A stretch of DNA of 64,000 nt from Zophobihabitans entericus. Its GTDB lineage: Bacteria; Pseudomonadota; Gammaproteobacteria; Enterobacterales; Orbaceae. Below are positions 39,776 through 48,535 of the stretch, piece by piece (the stretch's first letter is position 1; each line of letters begins with the position of its first letter). The stretch covers positions 2,331,418 to 2,395,417 of the forward strand of contig NZ_CP050253.1 of the NCBI RefSeq assembly GCF_011745665.1, read 5' to 3'. The notes beneath the pieces were generated by a model, which saw only the letters and a program-made list of their open reading frames with translations, ran no database searches and was not told the DNA's origin. A program made the position numbers and the translations under genes.

Positions 39776-41348
39776 AAAAATACTACAAAGCACAAAACCA
39801 AATCAAGACAAAATAGACCCAACTGAAGAAGTCGCCATGATAGTCACATTGGATCAGTTACGTCCATATGAACATAATCCTCGTATTACACGTAATCCTT
39901 TATACGATGAGATTAAAGCGTCTATTCGAGAGCGTAACCTTGACCATGCTCCTAATATTACCCAAAGACCTAATGAAGATTTTTACATCATCTGTGATGG
40001 GGGAAATACTCGGTTAGCCATACTTAATGAGCTTTGGTCGGAGACAAAAGAAAAACGTTATTTTGAAATTCTCTGTTTTTTCAAACCGTGGCAAGGAGAA
40101 CTCAAGGCATTAACCGGACATCTTGTCGAAGATGCTATGCACGGTCAACTGACCTTTATAGAACGAGCACTTGCCGTTGAAAAAACACGCAGCTTTTATG
40201 AAGAAGAGGTAGGCAGAGAAATCACTCAGAAAGAACTATCAGAGCATTTATCCAGTAGTGGTTATCCTGTATCACAAACACATATCAGTAGAATGCAAGA
40301 TGCCATAAATTATCTCCTGCCTGTTTTGCCCATCGCTTTGTATGGTGGTCTGTCAAAAAATCAAATTTCTAAATTGTTAGGGCTAAGAAAATCAGCACAA
40401 ACCGTTTGGAATGTACGCATCACTGTAATGGAAGTTTCTGAAAATTTTGCTGATGTTTTTCATGATTTATTGTCTTTATTCGATTGTGAACCAGAGCAAT
40501 TTAATCTTGTTGGCTTTCAAGATGAATTAACACACCGTTTAGCAGAGTTGTTTCAATGTAGTTATGACCTCATCATACTTGAAATGAATGTAAAACCCGG
40601 ACAATTACTCCAACCTCTTGTTTTGCCCCCACCCATTAATGTTATTGAGTCTGAGTCATCACAAGAATTGTCAGAATCAATAAAGCAACTGAAAGAGCCT
40701 ATTGTCTTGCCTAAAGAGACACTGGCACATCAACAACAAGAGAGTGTAGTAAATGAAGCAGATGAAAATGAAGACGATGAAGAAACTCAAGAAACTGAAG
40801 CTAATGAGACAACAAGCACAAAAACGCATCTTGCATCTGCTGTGCAACCCGTGCCATCAAATAAAGTCAAAGCCATTCAACAACAATTAGCAGCGCTTAC
40901 TGGTGAGTCTTTTCCTGATTTGGTGCAAAGTGCTGTGCAATCAATACCAGCACAAGCCAATAGCTTATATCCAATCACTGATATCTGGTTGATTGAACCT
41001 AACCAAGATGAACCACAACGGCTACGACTCTTAATAGGGCAATTTGCTTTAGAGATCGCGGACGAGCTGGAGCAAAGCAGCCTTATTGAAATGTGTGACA
41101 ATGAACTCGGTTACATCATTGTGCAAGAAGAGTGTGATGACATTACAGGTCAAACCCTCACCATGCTACTCAAAGCCCTTTCTGGACAAGCTTGTGTGTG
41201 CCCTGACTTTTATATTCGATTATCAGCGTTTCTGATTGGTTTGAACCAACACACAACCGGTATTTCACGGCTGAGTGACACTGGACTGGTGAAACTTTTT
41301 CGCATCATTAGATTGGCTCGCCGCCTATACGACTTAACAGCAGCATAG
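39768..41348 (+). CDS. parB: ParB family protein (PFGI-1 class)
   Basis: 526 residues from the ATG at 39768 (AAGGA 8 nt upstream). N-terminal ParB/Srx domain: VTLDQLRPYEHNPRIT, RERNLDHAP, and CDGGNTRLAIL in place of the usual GERR box. A central HTH follows (KELSEHLSSSGYPVSQTHIS, LSKNQISKLLGL). Residues about 300-400 are acidic and repetitive (DENEDDEETQETEANE). This long form is the ICE_PFGI_1-type ParB, thought to aid maintenance of the excised element. No ParA gene is next to it. Confidence 0.9.
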   Translation: MFKKILQSTKPNQDKIDPTEEVAMIVTLDQLRPYEHNPRITRNPLYDEIKASIRERNLDHAPNITQRPNEDFYIICDGGNTRLAILNELWSETKEKRYFEILCFFKPWQGELKALTGHLVEDAMHGQLTFIERALAVEKTRSFYEEEVGREITQKELSEHLSSSGYPVSQTHISRMQDAINYLLPVLPIALYGGLSKNQISKLLGLRKSAQTVWNVRITVMEVSENFADVFHDLLSLFDCEPEQFNLVGFQDELTHRLAELFQCSYDLIILEMNVKPGQLLQPLVLPPPINVIESESSQELSESIKQLKEPIVLPKETLAHQQQESVVNEADENEDDEETQETEANETTSTKTHLASAVQPVPSNKVKAIQQQLAALTGESFPDLVQSAVQSIPAQANSLYPITDIWLIEPNQDEPQRLRLLIGQFALEIADELEQSSLIEMCDNELGYIIVQEECDDITGQTLTMLLKALSGQACVCPDFYIRLSAFLIGLNQHTTGISRLSDTGLVKLFRIIRLARRLYDLTAA

Positions 41349-41360
41349 AGGGAAGAAGAA

Positions 41361-41933
41361 ATGGAAAATAATTTAATCAATCAGGCCATCATTGCCCAAG
41401 TACTATTTTGTATGAATAACGGCCAGTTAAGACGCTGTATGAGCCTTGGTTTTCAAGAAGATGACCTCAAATTTTTACGCGACCCTGAGGCACTAAGTAT
41501 CCTGATGAATACCTCTGTTAGTTGGTGCAAAGTTTCTGTAGACAGAGAAGTTTTATTTCGTTTGCTGCAACGTGCTCAAGACAATGAACATGAAATTGAA
41601 AAAATAGACAAAATGTTGAATCTTGGTGCAAGCAGTAAAATGATCAGTGATGTCTTTGGATTGAATCACCGTGAAATCGCTTTTCGTAAAAGAATCTTAG
41701 GTATTGATAAAAAACAAGGTCGTTGGCCTGAAGTGACGGAAGAACAAGATCATCTACTCTGGCGTAAATGGCAAGACATTATTAAAAAAGACAAGTTGGA
41801 AATCACAAATCAAACAGACATGGCCTATTCATGTATGCGAGTATCAGAAGAGACAAATGTCGCAATGGCTATGATCTGGCAGATCATGACCGAAGAATGG
41901 CTCAATGATAACGAGAAAGATGACGATGACTAA
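41361..41933 (+). CDS. DUF2857 domain protein
   Basis: 190 residues. MNNGQLRRCMSLGF, WCKVSVDREV and the HTH-like ASSKMISDVFGLNHREIAFRK match the DUF2857 family found between parB and the STY4528 gene in this ICE group. Probably DNA-binding; precise role unknown. Overlaps the next gene by 8 nt. Confidence 0.85.
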   Translation: MENNLINQAIIAQVLFCMNNGQLRRCMSLGFQEDDLKFLRDPEALSILMNTSVSWCKVSVDREVLFRLLQRAQDNEHEIEKIDKMLNLGASSKMISDVFGLNHREIAFRKRILGIDKKQGRWPEVTEEQDHLLWRKWQDIIKKDKLEITNQTDMAYSCMRVSEETNVAMAMIWQIMTEEWLNDNEKDDDD

Positions 41934-42999
41934 TTTACCCGATGGCTTTATTTATAGCGGTAATCCTCATGAAAGCGTCCCTCGGGCGCTTTTTTTAGAT
42001 AGAAGGATCACACCAATAGAGCGTAATGCCTGGCAAGTAATTCGTATGTTGCTTCAAGCAGATCAAATCACAGCATTTCCTTCTTATGAAGAACTCAAGC
42101 CCTATTTAACTTCTTTACCCTACGCGGATAAAGCATCAAGTGAAACTGTAGCCAGAGCCATGACTATACTCAGGCTCACACGTTGGCTCAGTCTCTATAA
42201 AAAACGCCGTTCCTCTAGCGGTCATATCCAAAGCAATTTATACATATTACATGATGCACCAGTATCTCTACTTGAAGCGCTTGAACTTGACCCAGAATAC
42301 TTATATTTAGTGTGCCAATCAGTCAATCATGCCAGTAAATCAATTCAAATTGTGGCAAGTAAAATTCTCGAAGAAATCAACCAAGACCCGACTTTATCAA
42401 AAGCTAAACTGCCAACAAGGCTCGAAATATTGATTGAACAAGTCAACAGACAACGTTATCCACAGCGATATGCCAGTTCGGAATCCGAAGTGACCCAAAA
42501 CAACTTAATTCGGAATCAGAAAAAACAGCATTCGGAATCCGAATCAGGTCAAAAAGTCAATAATATCAATAGTGTTCGGAATCCGAAGTCAGACGTACGT
42601 AGTAGTAAAAGTAATAATATAAATATACTACTACAACAAGGTATGGTGATTCCTGAACGATTTAAGCAATTACCACAACAACAGCAACAAGCCGTTTTAA
42701 CGTCTATGCAACATTTATCTTTACCACTACAGCAACAAGTGTTTATTGAATGGGATAAACGCTGTGCCACTCATCAAGTCAGAAATCCCCCTTCTTACCT
42801 ATTTGGGATCATTCAAAAAGCCTACAAGGGTGAGTTAAATGCACTTGTTGAAACACCCACTATGCCACAACAATCAACCCCACCACCAATGGCACAACCT
42901 AAGACAGAACCAAAAATTGAATCAAAAAGAACGGATAGAGACACAGCACGTCAAAAATTAGCTGAAATAAAACAAATGATTAAGACTCATGGACGATAA
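41926..42999 (+). CDS. STY4528-like ICE replication protein
   Basis: About 357 residues. The frame is open from 41905, but ATG 41926 (MTNLPDGFIYSGNPHESVP) overlaps the previous stop as ATGACTAA and fits the family start. The N-terminal half is a winged-helix-like part (ITPIERNAWQVIRMLL). The centre is low in complexity (Ser, Asn, Gln) and holds the TTCGGAATCCGAA array at DNA level. The C-terminal part carries a glutamine-rich stretch and DRDTARQKLAEIKQMI. The family is annotated as a pathogenicity-island or ICE replication protein; experimental support is limited. Confidence 0.82.
   Translation: MTNLPDGFIYSGNPHESVPRALFLDRRITPIERNAWQVIRMLLQADQITAFPSYEELKPYLTSLPYADKASSETVARAMTILRLTRWLSLYKKRRSSSGHIQSNLYILHDAPVSLLEALELDPEYLYLVCQSVNHASKSIQIVASKILEEINQDPTLSKAKLPTRLEILIEQVNRQRYPQRYASSESEVTQNNLIRNQKKQHSESESGQKVNNINSVRNPKSDVRSSKSNNINILLQQGMVIPERFKQLPQQQQQAVLTSMQHLSLPLQQQVFIEWDKRCATHQVRNPPSYLFGIIQKAYKGELNALVETPTMPQQSTPPPMAQPKTEPKIESKRTDRDTARQKLAEIKQMIKTHGR
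42477..42587. repeat. Four palindromic TTCGGAATCCGAA boxes inside the replication gene
   Basis: Boxes at 42477-42489, 42509-42521 (one change, TCAGAA), 42531-42543 and 42575-42587. Spacings are 32, 22 and 44 bp, near multiples of 11. The boxes fall in two reading frames (SESE in the first and third, RNQ/RNP in the second and fourth), so conservation is at DNA rather than protein level. An iteron-like or regulator-binding array is likely. Confidence 0.8.
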
Positions 43000-43000
43000 A

Positions 43001-43036
43001 TGGAAGAGTTTATGCCAGTTGGCATAAACTCTTCCA
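43001..43036. repeat. Perfect 17-bp inverted repeat with 2-nt centre
   Basis: TGGAAGAGTTTATGCCA, GT, then the exact complement. Starts 2 nt after the STY4528-like stop. It is followed by TTTGATG, not a T tract, so it is a poor intrinsic terminator; a cruciform, origin component or protein site is possible. Confidence 0.85.
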
Positions 43037-43122
43037 TTTGATGTACACAACTAAAAACCAATAATTGCATGATGACAATTTGTATTTATTCTGACTAAAA
43101 GGCACAGAACCGCAATGCTACA

Positions 43123-43155
43123 CACTCCTTTTATTCTTCAATCAACTTAGGAGTG
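43123..43155 (+). promoter_or_regulatory. SD-sequestering hairpin before the PFL_4669-type gene
   Basis: CACTCCT (43123-43129) is complementary to AGGAGTG (43149-43155), which contains the SD for the ATG at 43163. The loop is 19 nt. Confidence 0.5.
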
Positions 43156-43162
43156 ATTAATT

Positions 43163-43888
43163 ATGGCAGATTTAAATCTGGGCGCACTACGCAGTTCCAT
43201 TCAACTCACCATTCATACACACCATGCGGCAAGACTTTGGAGTGGCAGAGCGCATACAGAGCAAGAGCGCGGTATTATTGGCTTAAACATCTTTTTGTCT
43301 ATCGTCAATAAAATGAGTCGTGGCGAGGCTCTTGGCGATCCTTATGCAGACTACTGGATTTTAGAGACTAGAAGCAAACTTGACTCAGTGGATATATTAC
43401 TTAAATCCATCAAGGAGGAAATCAAAGAAATTTATAGTTATGTGCCAGAAACGCTCAGTTTGACGGATAACTTAAATGTCCAACCAGCCAAAATTACGAT
43501 TTTTGCCGGCTCTCCACTTGGGTTCAGTGCAATTTATCTTTTAACCGACTTTGACGAGATTGTCCGAAAAGCTATTTTAGCCTGTCATATTGCGTTAATT
43601 GACCGTGAAACCTTGCACCGTTGGATTAATGCCGGTGCTCATGCTTTGCGTAGTCTGTTTGCAATGGTGCTTCCTTACCAATACTCTGGCGCAAAACGCG
43701 AAGACTTCATTGCTAAAAATGCTGTTGCTCGTGCAGCAATTGAGAAATTTGGTATGTTGCCGCAATCCATCTTAGATGCACCTACCTCTCAAACCGATGC
43801 GCCAGAAGAAGTCCCCGAACTCGTTATCGAAGGCGAGGAGAGCTTGGCACAATTTGATGAAGCAGATGACTCAGAGGAGAAAGAATGA
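43163..43888 (+). CDS. ICE protein of the PFL_4669 family
   Basis: 241 residues. The N-terminal LGALRSSIQLTIHTHHAARLWSGR and GIIGLNIFLSIVNK match the TIGR03761-type integrating-conjugative-element protein. The acidic tail is EEVPELVIEGEES. Conserved between the replication protein and ssb in this ICE group; biochemical role unknown, with DNA processing inferred from neighbours. Overlaps the DUF3158 gene by 4 nt (ATGA). Confidence 0.85.
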   Translation: MADLNLGALRSSIQLTIHTHHAARLWSGRAHTEQERGIIGLNIFLSIVNKMSRGEALGDPYADYWILETRSKLDSVDILLKSIKEEIKEIYSYVPETLSLTDNLNVQPAKITIFAGSPLGFSAIYLLTDFDEIVRKAILACHIALIDRETLHRWINAGAHALRSLFAMVLPYQYSGAKREDFIAKNAVARAAIEKFGMLPQSILDAPTSQTDAPEEVPELVIEGEESLAQFDEADDSEEKE

Positions 43889-44382
43889 CTCAACAAAACT
43901 TTTTTCCTTTGGAACAGAGTGTCTTCCAGAACTTGGAACATGCGCCCTCTCTAAAAGGTTTTATATTACCTTTTAAAAGTAAGAGAGCCATGAGCGATTT
44001 TGGGCAGATGTGTTTATCGCTCAGAACACAGTTAATTCATTTGGCGGAGTTCAATATCCTGGCGCAAACCAAATCATACCCCTTTGCGATTTTACCAGTG
44101 CAGTTGGCTTTACAAACCACTGGCGCAGGGACGGCATTTTTACGCTGGCGAACAATGGATCGATCGAAGATGGGTGTGTGGTTATGGCAAGAATTACTGA
44201 ACAAAGTGCCTATTCACTTAATCGCAGATTTGTATGCCATAGAAAAGCAGCGAATCACACTAAACATGCAAATCAGCCTACTACACACGATGATGCGCCA
44301 AGCAAACGAATGCGCGTTAAAAATGGAACAAGCGCAGCAATGCTATGAAGCACGCTTGCCACAAAACAAGGAGAACACATAA
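43885..44382 (+). CDS. DUF3158 domain protein
   Basis: 165 residues; LRTQLIHLAEFNILAQTKSYPFAILPVQLA and TAFLRWRTMDRSKMGV match DUF3158, the conserved partner between the PFL_4669 and ssb genes. Overlaps both neighbours by 1-4 nt, so it is translated as part of one operon. Function unknown. Confidence 0.83.
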   Translation: MTQQNFFPLEQSVFQNLEHAPSLKGFILPFKSKRAMSDFGQMCLSLRTQLIHLAEFNILAQTKSYPFAILPVQLALQTTGAGTAFLRWRTMDRSKMGVWLWQELLNKVPIHLIADLYAIEKQRITLNMQISLLHTMMRQANECALKMEQAQQCYEARLPQNKENT

Positions 44383-44789
44383 TGAGTACATTTTTTTTAG
44401 GAGAAGGCAATATCTGTTCAAAACCAGAGTTTCGCTCATTCCCAAACGGCAATAACCCACCTCGCACTATGATGCGTTTAAATGTGCGTTTTGATAATCC
44501 AGTTCCTAAAGACGGTGGTTATGAAGACCGAGGTGGTTTTTTTGCGCCAGTGGAAATTTGGCATTCTGATGCTGAACATTGGAGTGAAAATATCTATCAA
44601 CGCGGTATGCGTATTTTGGTTGAAGGTCGAACGGTCATGCAAGAATGGGAAGACAATGACAAAAAACCGCGCTTAACATTTAAAATTGAAGCAAGACGTA
44701 TTGCCATTTTACCGAATCGTGTGGTGACTATTGTGATGAAAGATAAACCATCACAGCAAGAGCCAGAAAACGAACCGCCAGAACTGTAA
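44382..44789 (+). CDS. ssb: ICE single-stranded DNA-binding protein
   Basis: 135 residues, OB-fold: FFLGEGNICSKPEFRSF, MMRLNVRFDN, APVEIWHSDAEHW, RILVEGRTVMQEW. The C-terminus ends EPENEPPEL, not the usual DDIPF peptide, so interaction with host repair proteins may differ. It sits before topB as in related ICEs and probably protects transferred single strands. Confidence 0.87.
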   Translation: MSTFFLGEGNICSKPEFRSFPNGNNPPRTMMRLNVRFDNPVPKDGGYEDRGGFFAPVEIWHSDAEHWSENIYQRGMRILVEGRTVMQEWEDNDKKPRLTFKIEARRIAILPNRVVTIVMKDKPSQQEPENEPPEL

Positions 44790-44801
44790 ACTGTTCTTTT
44801 G

Positions 44802-44833
44802 GGGCGAAGGTGTCAGACACTTTCGCCCTTTTT
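44802..44833 (+). terminator. Intrinsic terminator after ssb
   Basis: GGGCGAAGGTGT/ACACTTTCGCCC around CAG, one G-T pair, then TTTTTAT. It ends the parB-ssb operon before topB. Confidence 0.88.
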
Positions 44834-44939
44834 ATGTCCATCAATAATTCAGACTTACCTAAATCGCTTTATTCACCTTACTTGCTGCATAAATTTGTCA
44901 TATTGAATCGTCTATCACAACTCATATGAGGTTAAATTT

Positions 44940-46928
44940 ATGCGTTTATTTCTATGCGAAAAACCATCCCAAGCCAAGGATATTGCCAAAGTGCTTGGCG
45001 CAACACAAAGAGGCAATGGCTGTATTAACGGAGACGGTGTGACAATAACATGGTGTGTCGGTCATTTGCTTGAAACAGCCCCTCCAGAGGCTTATGACGA
45101 AAGCTATAAAAAATGGTCATTAAGTCAGTTACCCATTGTGCCGGACAAATGGTTACTCACAGTTAAAAAAGAGACTCAATCACAATTCAAAACAGTGAAA
45201 GCACTCCTTAAAAAAACCACTGAACTGATTATTGCGACAGATGCTGATCGTGAAGGTGAAATGATTGCGCGAGAATTGATTGATTATTGTTCATACCGTG
45301 GCAAGGTTAAAAGATTATGGTTATCCGCACTAAACGAATCATCCATTCGCCAAGCCCTATCGTCTTTGAAAGACGGCAATGAAACCTTGCCCTTGTATCA
45401 TTCTGCATTGTCTCGTTCCCGAGCAGATTGGCTCATTGGCATGAATTTAAGTCGTTTGTTTACCTTGCTTGGACGACATGCAGGCTATGATGGTGTGTTG
45501 ACTGTGGGACGTGTACAAACACCGACTTTAACACTGGTGGTCAACCGTGATATGCAGATTGAAAAGTTTGTTGCCAAGCCTTACTGGACAATTACCGCTA
45601 AACTTGCCAACAATCAAACGCCATTTATAGCCAACTGGATACCGCCTGAAGCTGTGACCGATGAACAAGGTCGATGTATTCACCAAAATGTAGCAGACAG
45701 CGTTTTCAATCAAATTCTGTCTGGCCCCAAAATGGCTCAAGTGCTGTCTGTCACAACAGAAGCCGTCAAAGAGACCGCCCCACTTGCTTTTGATTTAACA
45801 ACATTACAAGTAGTCTGTTCCAATAAATTTGGCTTTGAGGCACAAGAGACCTTGGATATTGCCCAAGCTTTATATGAAAAACATAAAGCGACTACTTACC
45901 CGCGTTCAGATTGCGGCTATCTGCCTGAGTCAATGCGATCAGAAGCTGCGGTTGTGCTTGATGCTATTGGTAAGACTGACCCAAGTATGCTTCCTGTTCT
46001 TGCTAAATTGGATATCACCATTCAGTCACGTATCTGGAACGATAAAAAGCTTACCGCTCACCACGGCATTATTCCCACTCTTGAACCTGTGAATCTTGGC
46101 TCAATGACAGAAAAAGAGCGGTTGATGTATCAATTGATTCGTAGTCATTATCTGGCACAGTTTATGCCTCAACATGTTTACAACCGAACGGTGGCACAAT
46201 TACAGTGTAATGATGCTTTGTTTCAAGCCACTGGTAAGCAGATTGTTGAAATGGGTTGGCGTTCTTTGATGAAAGACACCAGTGAAGAAGAGGTACTGGA
46301 TACAACTCAAAGCCAAGTTTTACCCCCATTGACTGAAGGCATGGTATGCGAACTTAAACATGCAGAGCTTGAAACTAAGCAGACTAAACCACCAAAGCCT
46401 TATACACAGGGTGAACTGATCAAAGACATGAAGAATATTGCAAAATATGTGACCGACCCACGTTTGAAACAAAAACTACGTGATACAACAGGGATAGGCA
46501 CGGAAGCAACACGAGCTGGCATCATTAAAAACCTGATCACAAGAGGCTTTTTAATCTCAAAGGGTAAATCAATTCGCTCAACGGGTGCGGCATTTTCTCT
46601 GATGGCTTTTGTGCCAAAGACCATTACTGATCCAGGCATGACTGCTATTTGGGAACAAGCTTTAGATGATATAGAGCAAGGTCATATCACAATTGATGAT
46701 TTTATTGCAAAGCAAAGCCAGTGGATCACCCAACTGGTGCAGCAATACGCGCAATCCAGTATGAGTATTGAGCCAACAAAAACACCAGCAAAAGAAACGC
46801 TCCCTTGTCCAGAATGCGGTGCGGCCACTGTTCGCAGAAATGGTCAATACGGTGAGTTTCTGGCTTGCTCTCGTTATCCTGAATGTAAAGGCATTATTAA
46901 GGGGAAAAGCAAAAGTAAAAAGAAATAA
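44940..46928 (+). CDS. topB: DNA topoisomerase III (ICE-encoded)
   Basis: 662 residues. Toprim domain (RLFLCEKPSQAKDIAKVL, ATDADREGEMIARE), type IA catalytic domain with Tyr320 in TTYPRSD, and a single C-terminal C4 zinc ribbon (PCPECGAATVRR, CSRYPECKG). ICE TopB probably resolves strands during replication or transfer. The SD GAGG is within a CTCATATGAG palindrome just before the ATG. Confidence 0.96.
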   Translation: MRLFLCEKPSQAKDIAKVLGATQRGNGCINGDGVTITWCVGHLLETAPPEAYDESYKKWSLSQLPIVPDKWLLTVKKETQSQFKTVKALLKKTTELIIATDADREGEMIARELIDYCSYRGKVKRLWLSALNESSIRQALSSLKDGNETLPLYHSALSRSRADWLIGMNLSRLFTLLGRHAGYDGVLTVGRVQTPTLTLVVNRDMQIEKFVAKPYWTITAKLANNQTPFIANWIPPEAVTDEQGRCIHQNVADSVFNQILSGPKMAQVLSVTTEAVKETAPLAFDLTTLQVVCSNKFGFEAQETLDIAQALYEKHKATTYPRSDCGYLPESMRSEAAVVLDAIGKTDPSMLPVLAKLDITIQSRIWNDKKLTAHHGIIPTLEPVNLGSMTEKERLMYQLIRSHYLAQFMPQHVYNRTVAQLQCNDALFQATGKQIVEMGWRSLMKDTSEEEVLDTTQSQVLPPLTEGMVCELKHAELETKQTKPPKPYTQGELIKDMKNIAKYVTDPRLKQKLRDTTGIGTEATRAGIIKNLITRGFLISKGKSIRSTGAAFSLMAFVPKTITDPGMTAIWEQALDDIEQGHITIDDFIAKQSQWITQLVQQYAQSSMSIEPTKTPAKETLPCPECGAATVRRNGQYGEFLACSRYPECKGIIKGKSKSKKK

Positions 46929-47058
46929 ACACCGCTTAATCCCATTTCTTTGTGTTTTTTATAAGGGATATAGGCAAAATAGCTTCTGACAACAAATGGC
47001 TATAGTTTTGTTGTCATAGAACTGAGTTTTATTTGTTATTCATATTTCTTATCCCTTT

Positions 47059-47087
47059 GCCGACTCTTTATGGGTCGGCCTTTTTTT
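47059..47087 (+). terminator. Intrinsic terminator after topB
   Basis: GCCGAC/GTCGGC with a loop of 9 nt, followed by C and seven T. Confidence 0.85.
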
Positions 47088-47208
47088 GTCTGAAACAGAC
47101 AGCTTTTCGTTTTGCATAACTGCTCGTTGATTTTCTTACACAGTTCAAAATTTCTCTGTGGCGATATGCCACGTAAATTTTTTAACCAACTATGTAAGGA
47201 AATCTATT

Positions 47209-48259
47209 ATGATGATTTTAAGTTTATTTGATGGAATGAGTTGTGGTCGTGTGGCTATAGAGCGTGCCGGTATCCCTGTTACTGCCTACTATGCAAGTGA
47301 AATTGATAAGTTTGCCACCATCATCAGTCACAATAACTACCCTGATATTGTACGCCTTGGGGACGTGACAAGGTGGCGAACATGGGATATTGAATGGCAA
47401 AAAATTGACCTTCTAATCGCAGGTTCACCATGTCAGGGGTTCAGCTTCGCAGGCAAACAACTGGCTTTTGATGACCCTCGTTCAGCATTATTTTTTGTGT
47501 TTGTAGACATACTCAATCACATTAGAAAGCACAATCCAAACGTGAAGTTTTTACTGGAAAATGTACGCATGAAGAATATTCATAAAGACGTGATCAGCTC
47601 ACTACTTAAGGTTGACCCCATTATGATCAATAGTGCGCTGCTTTCGGCTCAAGATCGTAAGCGACTTTATTGGTGCAACTGGTCTGTGACACAACCAGAA
47701 GACAAAAACATTCTACTGAATGATGTGCTTTTGCCAGTCTTCTCAGATGACTATTTGTGTAGCCCAGGCTGGCATCATTGGTGGGAAAAAAAAACAGTTT
47801 CAACTGCAAAAGAAATACTCATTAATTTGTAACAAGCAATCCAAAGCCATTACCCTGACCAGCAGAATGTATGCTAATTGGCAGGGAAATTTCCTTGATG
47901 TTTCTCATCACTTCATTTCTGAACCAAGACTCAATAAATTTTTACCCAATAACTCTACCGAGCGTTATGTTGGCTCACTTGGCAATGTGCATCAAAGTAG
48001 CCGAGTCTACAATACGGCCAGTAAATCCATAACACTAACACATAAGACGAACCCAACTGGTTTATACCTGCAACAAGATAACTTTCATACCTTGTCTGAA
48101 GGTACTTATATCCGCAGACTTGATCCAATTGAGTGCGAACGTCTGCAAACGCTGCCTGACAATTATTCAAAGGGTGTCAGTGATACGCAGCGATATAAAG
48201 CACTTGGGAACGGTTGGACGGTTGATGTCATCGCCCATATCTTAAGCCAGCTTTCTTAA
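47209..48259 (+). pseudogene. C5 cytosine DNA methyltransferase split by a frameshift at an A9 run
   Basis: Frame 1 (47209-47832) carries motif I (LFDGMSCGRVAIE), motif IV (GSPCQGFSF, catalytic Cys), motif VI (LLENV) and motif VIII (QDRKRLYW). It then runs through nine A at 47786-47794 into an unrelated tail. The other frame continues with CNKQSKAITLTSR, the RLDPIECERLQTLPDNY segment and motif X (GNGWTVDVIAHIL) to 48259. Removing one A restores a single protein of about 350 residues. It could be a pseudogene, a homopolymer sequencing error, or expression by slippage on A9. If active it would methylate ICE DNA against host restriction. No restriction partner gene is nearby. SD AAGGAAA precedes the ATG. 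Confidence 0.8.
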
Positions 48260-48277
48260 CTTCCTATCTTTGACCCA

Positions 48278-48307
48278 AGCCATAGCCTATTTAGGTTATG
48301 GCTTTTT
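48278..48307 (+). terminator. Intrinsic terminator after the methyltransferase gene
   Basis: AGCCATAGCC/GGTTATGGCT (one G-T pair) around TATTTA, then TTTTT. Confidence 0.88.
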
Positions 48308-48371
48308 TAATACAGATTATTCTAATCCGCATTTATCACCAGTTTATGCGAGTGTATCTCACATAATTCCT

Positions 48372-48454
48372 CTGCTAAACGCTGATGTTTTCAGCAGCAC
48401 ACCCAAGCAAGCCACAGTCTGCGAGGTTTGCGGTACATAAACATGTACTGGCTT
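48372..48454 (+). ncRNA. Structured leader L1 of DUF1281 gene 1
   Basis: P1 GCTGA/TCAGC (48381-48395, or CTGCT/AGCAG outside it), conserved ACACCCAA, P2 GCAAGCC (48407-48413) with GGTTTGC (48425-48431) around an 11-nt loop, then P3 GTACAT/ATGTAC (48433-48448), then TGGCTT. Compared with L2, P2 keeps pairing although three of its seven pairs changed on both arms. The following stretch to the ATG at 48536 has only a degenerate form of the two-hairpin element seen before later genes. Confidence 0.75.
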
Positions 48455-48535
48455 CATTTCTTTTCAAACCTAATGGGATTTCACCTGTTAGTTAATTTCA
48501 TTACCTATCCATTTTTCACATAAGGAAAATAAACC

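Noticed and set aside
40600..40850. Separate gene or CRISPR-like repeat in the acidic, repetitive part of parB
   Set aside because: Repeats are codon-level Glu/Asp/Thr runs in one frame without regular spacers, a linker typical of the long ParB type.
43001..43036. Intrinsic terminator of the STY4528-like gene
   Set aside because: No T tract follows (TTTGATG), and the perfect 17-bp arms exceed what a terminator needs; listed as an unexplained palindrome.
47158..47208. N-terminal extension of the methyltransferase
   Set aside because: The extension passes through a GTGGC/GCCAC hairpin and lacks similarity; motif I of the family begins right after the ATGs at 47209.
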